Assembly: GCA_964247295.1 (NCBI GenBank)
Contig: CAXTTV010000232.1
Span: 1-7,008, forward strand
Reading direction: 5' to 3'
Source: CAXTTV01 sp964247295
GTDB lineage: Bacteria > Chloroflexota > Ktedonobacteria > Ktedonobacterales > Ktedonobacteraceae
DNA length: 7,008 bases
Translations under genes and position numbers: made by a program
Shown: in pieces, positions 5,931 through 7,008 of the stretch
Layout of the letters: every line of letters begins with the position of its first letter
Position numbering within the stretch: the first letter of the stretch is position 1
Notes under the pieces: model-generated
The model's input: the letters and a program-made list of their open reading frames with translations, nothing else
Told to the model about the DNA's origin: nothing
The model's database searches: none

Positions 5931-7008
5931 TCAGGCGGGGTGGTTGAGCCGCTGGTGTTTTCCTAGATACCAGCGTGTTGTGAGCACATACTCGGCATGG
6001 CTCCAGGTCAGTGGGGAGACGCTCAACGGCGCACTTGTAAAAGGGCTCACCTGTTCCGCCATCACGCCGCTCGCCAATGCATGATCTCTGGCCCACTCCA
6101 ATAGAGGCAGAGCCGTACGTAACTCATCAAGGGTTGTCGCGCTGGCGATCCGGTACTGGGCCAGCCAGAGCGTACAGATAAACCATGGATTTCCCTGAGC
6201 CAGACTGGTGTCGTTGGTGCTCTGATAATAATAATCGTTTTCATAGCGAGCTAGTCCTCCGGCGGCTGAACACACCCAGAGTGTATGCTCCATCTGCTGC
6301 ATCGTGCTCTGAATACGCGGATCAGAGGCCGGGAACATTCCAAATTGGAAAAGGCCACAGAGGCTACTATCCACCGTAAGGTCCTTCTGGATCTCGCCAT
6401 CAAGATCAACCGTCAACATTCGCGCGAACCGACCATGCTCCTCATCCCAGAGGTGCAACAGGGCCGCAGCTTTAATCTCTTGAGCCGCCTCCTGATACTT
6501 TGTCGCCAGATCGTGCTCTCCAAAAAGGGTCGAGAAATGCGCCGCCGCATCCAGCCCCGCGTAGACAGCCGAAGTGGTGTAGCTTAAAATGCCGTGCCGC
6601 TCCTCCCAAAGATCATATGAAGCTCCCGGCAATCGTGTATGTGGCTCACGATAGCGCACCATAAATTCAGCCGCCGGCACCACCAGTTCCCGAAAATGCG
6701 CGGCCACAAACTCCACTTCGTGGAAACAAAGATAGTGTTGCCAGAGGCTGTAGATCACCAGGGCTGTCTCATCTTCCTGGATCGGCAGTTGCGCGATCCC
6801 CTCTTTGTTAATCCAGGGGTGCCAGCTACTCCCCCAGGAACGATCGGGATTATATTTGTGTAGCAGATACCCCTCGTGCGTCCGAACCGCGCTACAAAAA
6901 TCATAGAAGTTACGAGTCGTCTCAGAGTATCCAGCATGGCTCAAGGCATTCGCCACCAGCGCTCCATCGCGCGGCCACATATAGGAGTAGCTATCGCTAG
7001 AGAAATAT
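5931..7008 (-). CDS. Glycoside hydrolase family 15 (glucoamylase-type), C-terminal part
   Basis: GH15 enzymes are inverting exo-hydrolases of alpha-glucosidic bonds (glucoamylase, glucodextranase, some trehalases) with an (alpha/alpha)6 barrel. The frame is open to the right edge: nine codons (YFSSDSYSY) precede the internal Met of MWPRDGALVANAL, so the start lies outside the window and about 359 residues are visible. Substrate-site motifs present are WPRDG, a Trp-rich stretch around SSWHPWINKEG, and LPIQEDETALV, whose last Glu (codon 6768-6770) is the predicted general acid. PLTWSHAEYV near the C-terminus has the predicted general base Glu at codon 5991-5993. NPWFICTLWLA and the Tyr-rich ARYENDYYY are also typical. 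The gene stops at 5931 (TGA) just after the last barrel helix, with no extra C-terminal domain. Exact substrate cannot be told. The N-terminal beta-domain, if present, lies off the edge. Confidence 0.93.
   Translation of the reverse strand, partial: YFSSDSYSYMWPRDGALVANALSHAGYSETTRNFYDFCSAVRTHEGYLLHKYNPDRSWGSSWHPWINKEGIAQLPIQEDETALVIYSLWQHYLCFHEVEFVAAHFRELVVPAAEFMVRYREPHTRLPGASYDLWEERHGILSYTTSAVYAGLDAAAHFSTLFGEHDLATKYQEAAQEIKAAALLHLWDEEHGRFARMLTVDLDGEIQKDLTVDSSLCGLFQFGMFPASDPRIQSTMQQMEHTLWVCSAAGGLARYENDYYYQSTNDTSLAQGNPWFICTLWLAQYRIASATTLDELRTALPLLEWARDHALASGVMAEQVSPFTSAPLSVSPLTWSHAEYVLTTRWYLGKHQRLNHPA

Noticed and set aside
6978..6980. ATG of MWPRDG as the start of the GH15 gene
   Set aside because: WPRDG is an internal conserved motif of GH15, and the frame is open with typical family sequence (SSDSYSY) to the window edge, so this Met is internal.

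Overview
The window looks like bacterial chromosome, most plausibly a Chloroflexota member of the Ktedonobacteria type. That is an inference: it rests on a Chloroflexi-like complex I cluster next to a zinc-ribbon/kinase-fold protein and a GH15 glucoamylase, with balanced base composition, and on no marker gene. There are no RNA genes, CRISPR arrays, insertion sequences or phage genes.

Left part (1-3589, minus strand): a tightly packed nuoJ-nuoK-nuoL-nuoM run, with gaps of 5, 5 and 11 nt. It encodes the proton-pumping membrane arm of NADH:quinone oxidoreductase (respiratory complex I). nuoJ, nuoK and nuoL are intact. nuoM runs off the left edge, but an in-frame TAA lies at codon 184, exactly where the family has a Tyr (K-F-L-L-[Y]-T-F-F), so as written the gene is cut short.

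Middle (3590-3940): about 350 nt without a gene, between the divergent nuoJ and a plus-strand gene. It holds an extended -10 promoter (TGCTATAAT) facing right. A perfect 7-bp inverted repeat (GTTACGC-GCG-GCGTAAC) covers that promoter's -35 position. A strong Shine-Dalgarno (AAGGAG) sits oddly far from the first normal start codon. nuoJ has a strong ribosome binding site, but no convincing promoter was found for the nuo operon.

Right-centre (3941-5920, plus strand): a 659-residue soluble protein made of a double-CxxC zinc ribbon, a Ser/Thr-kinase fold that has lost nearly every catalytic residue (a pseudokinase), a Ser/Thr/Pro-rich linker and an unnamed, probably beta-rich C-terminal domain. 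This is the most novel item here and probably acts as a scaffold or sensor.

Right part (5931-7008, minus strand): the C-terminal part of a GH15 glucoamylase-type enzyme with both catalytic glutamates present; its start lies beyond the right edge. It converges on the pseudokinase gene with only 10 nt between the stop codons.

The nuo genes form one functional unit. No functional link between complex I, the pseudokinase and the glycoside hydrolase can be shown from the sequence alone.
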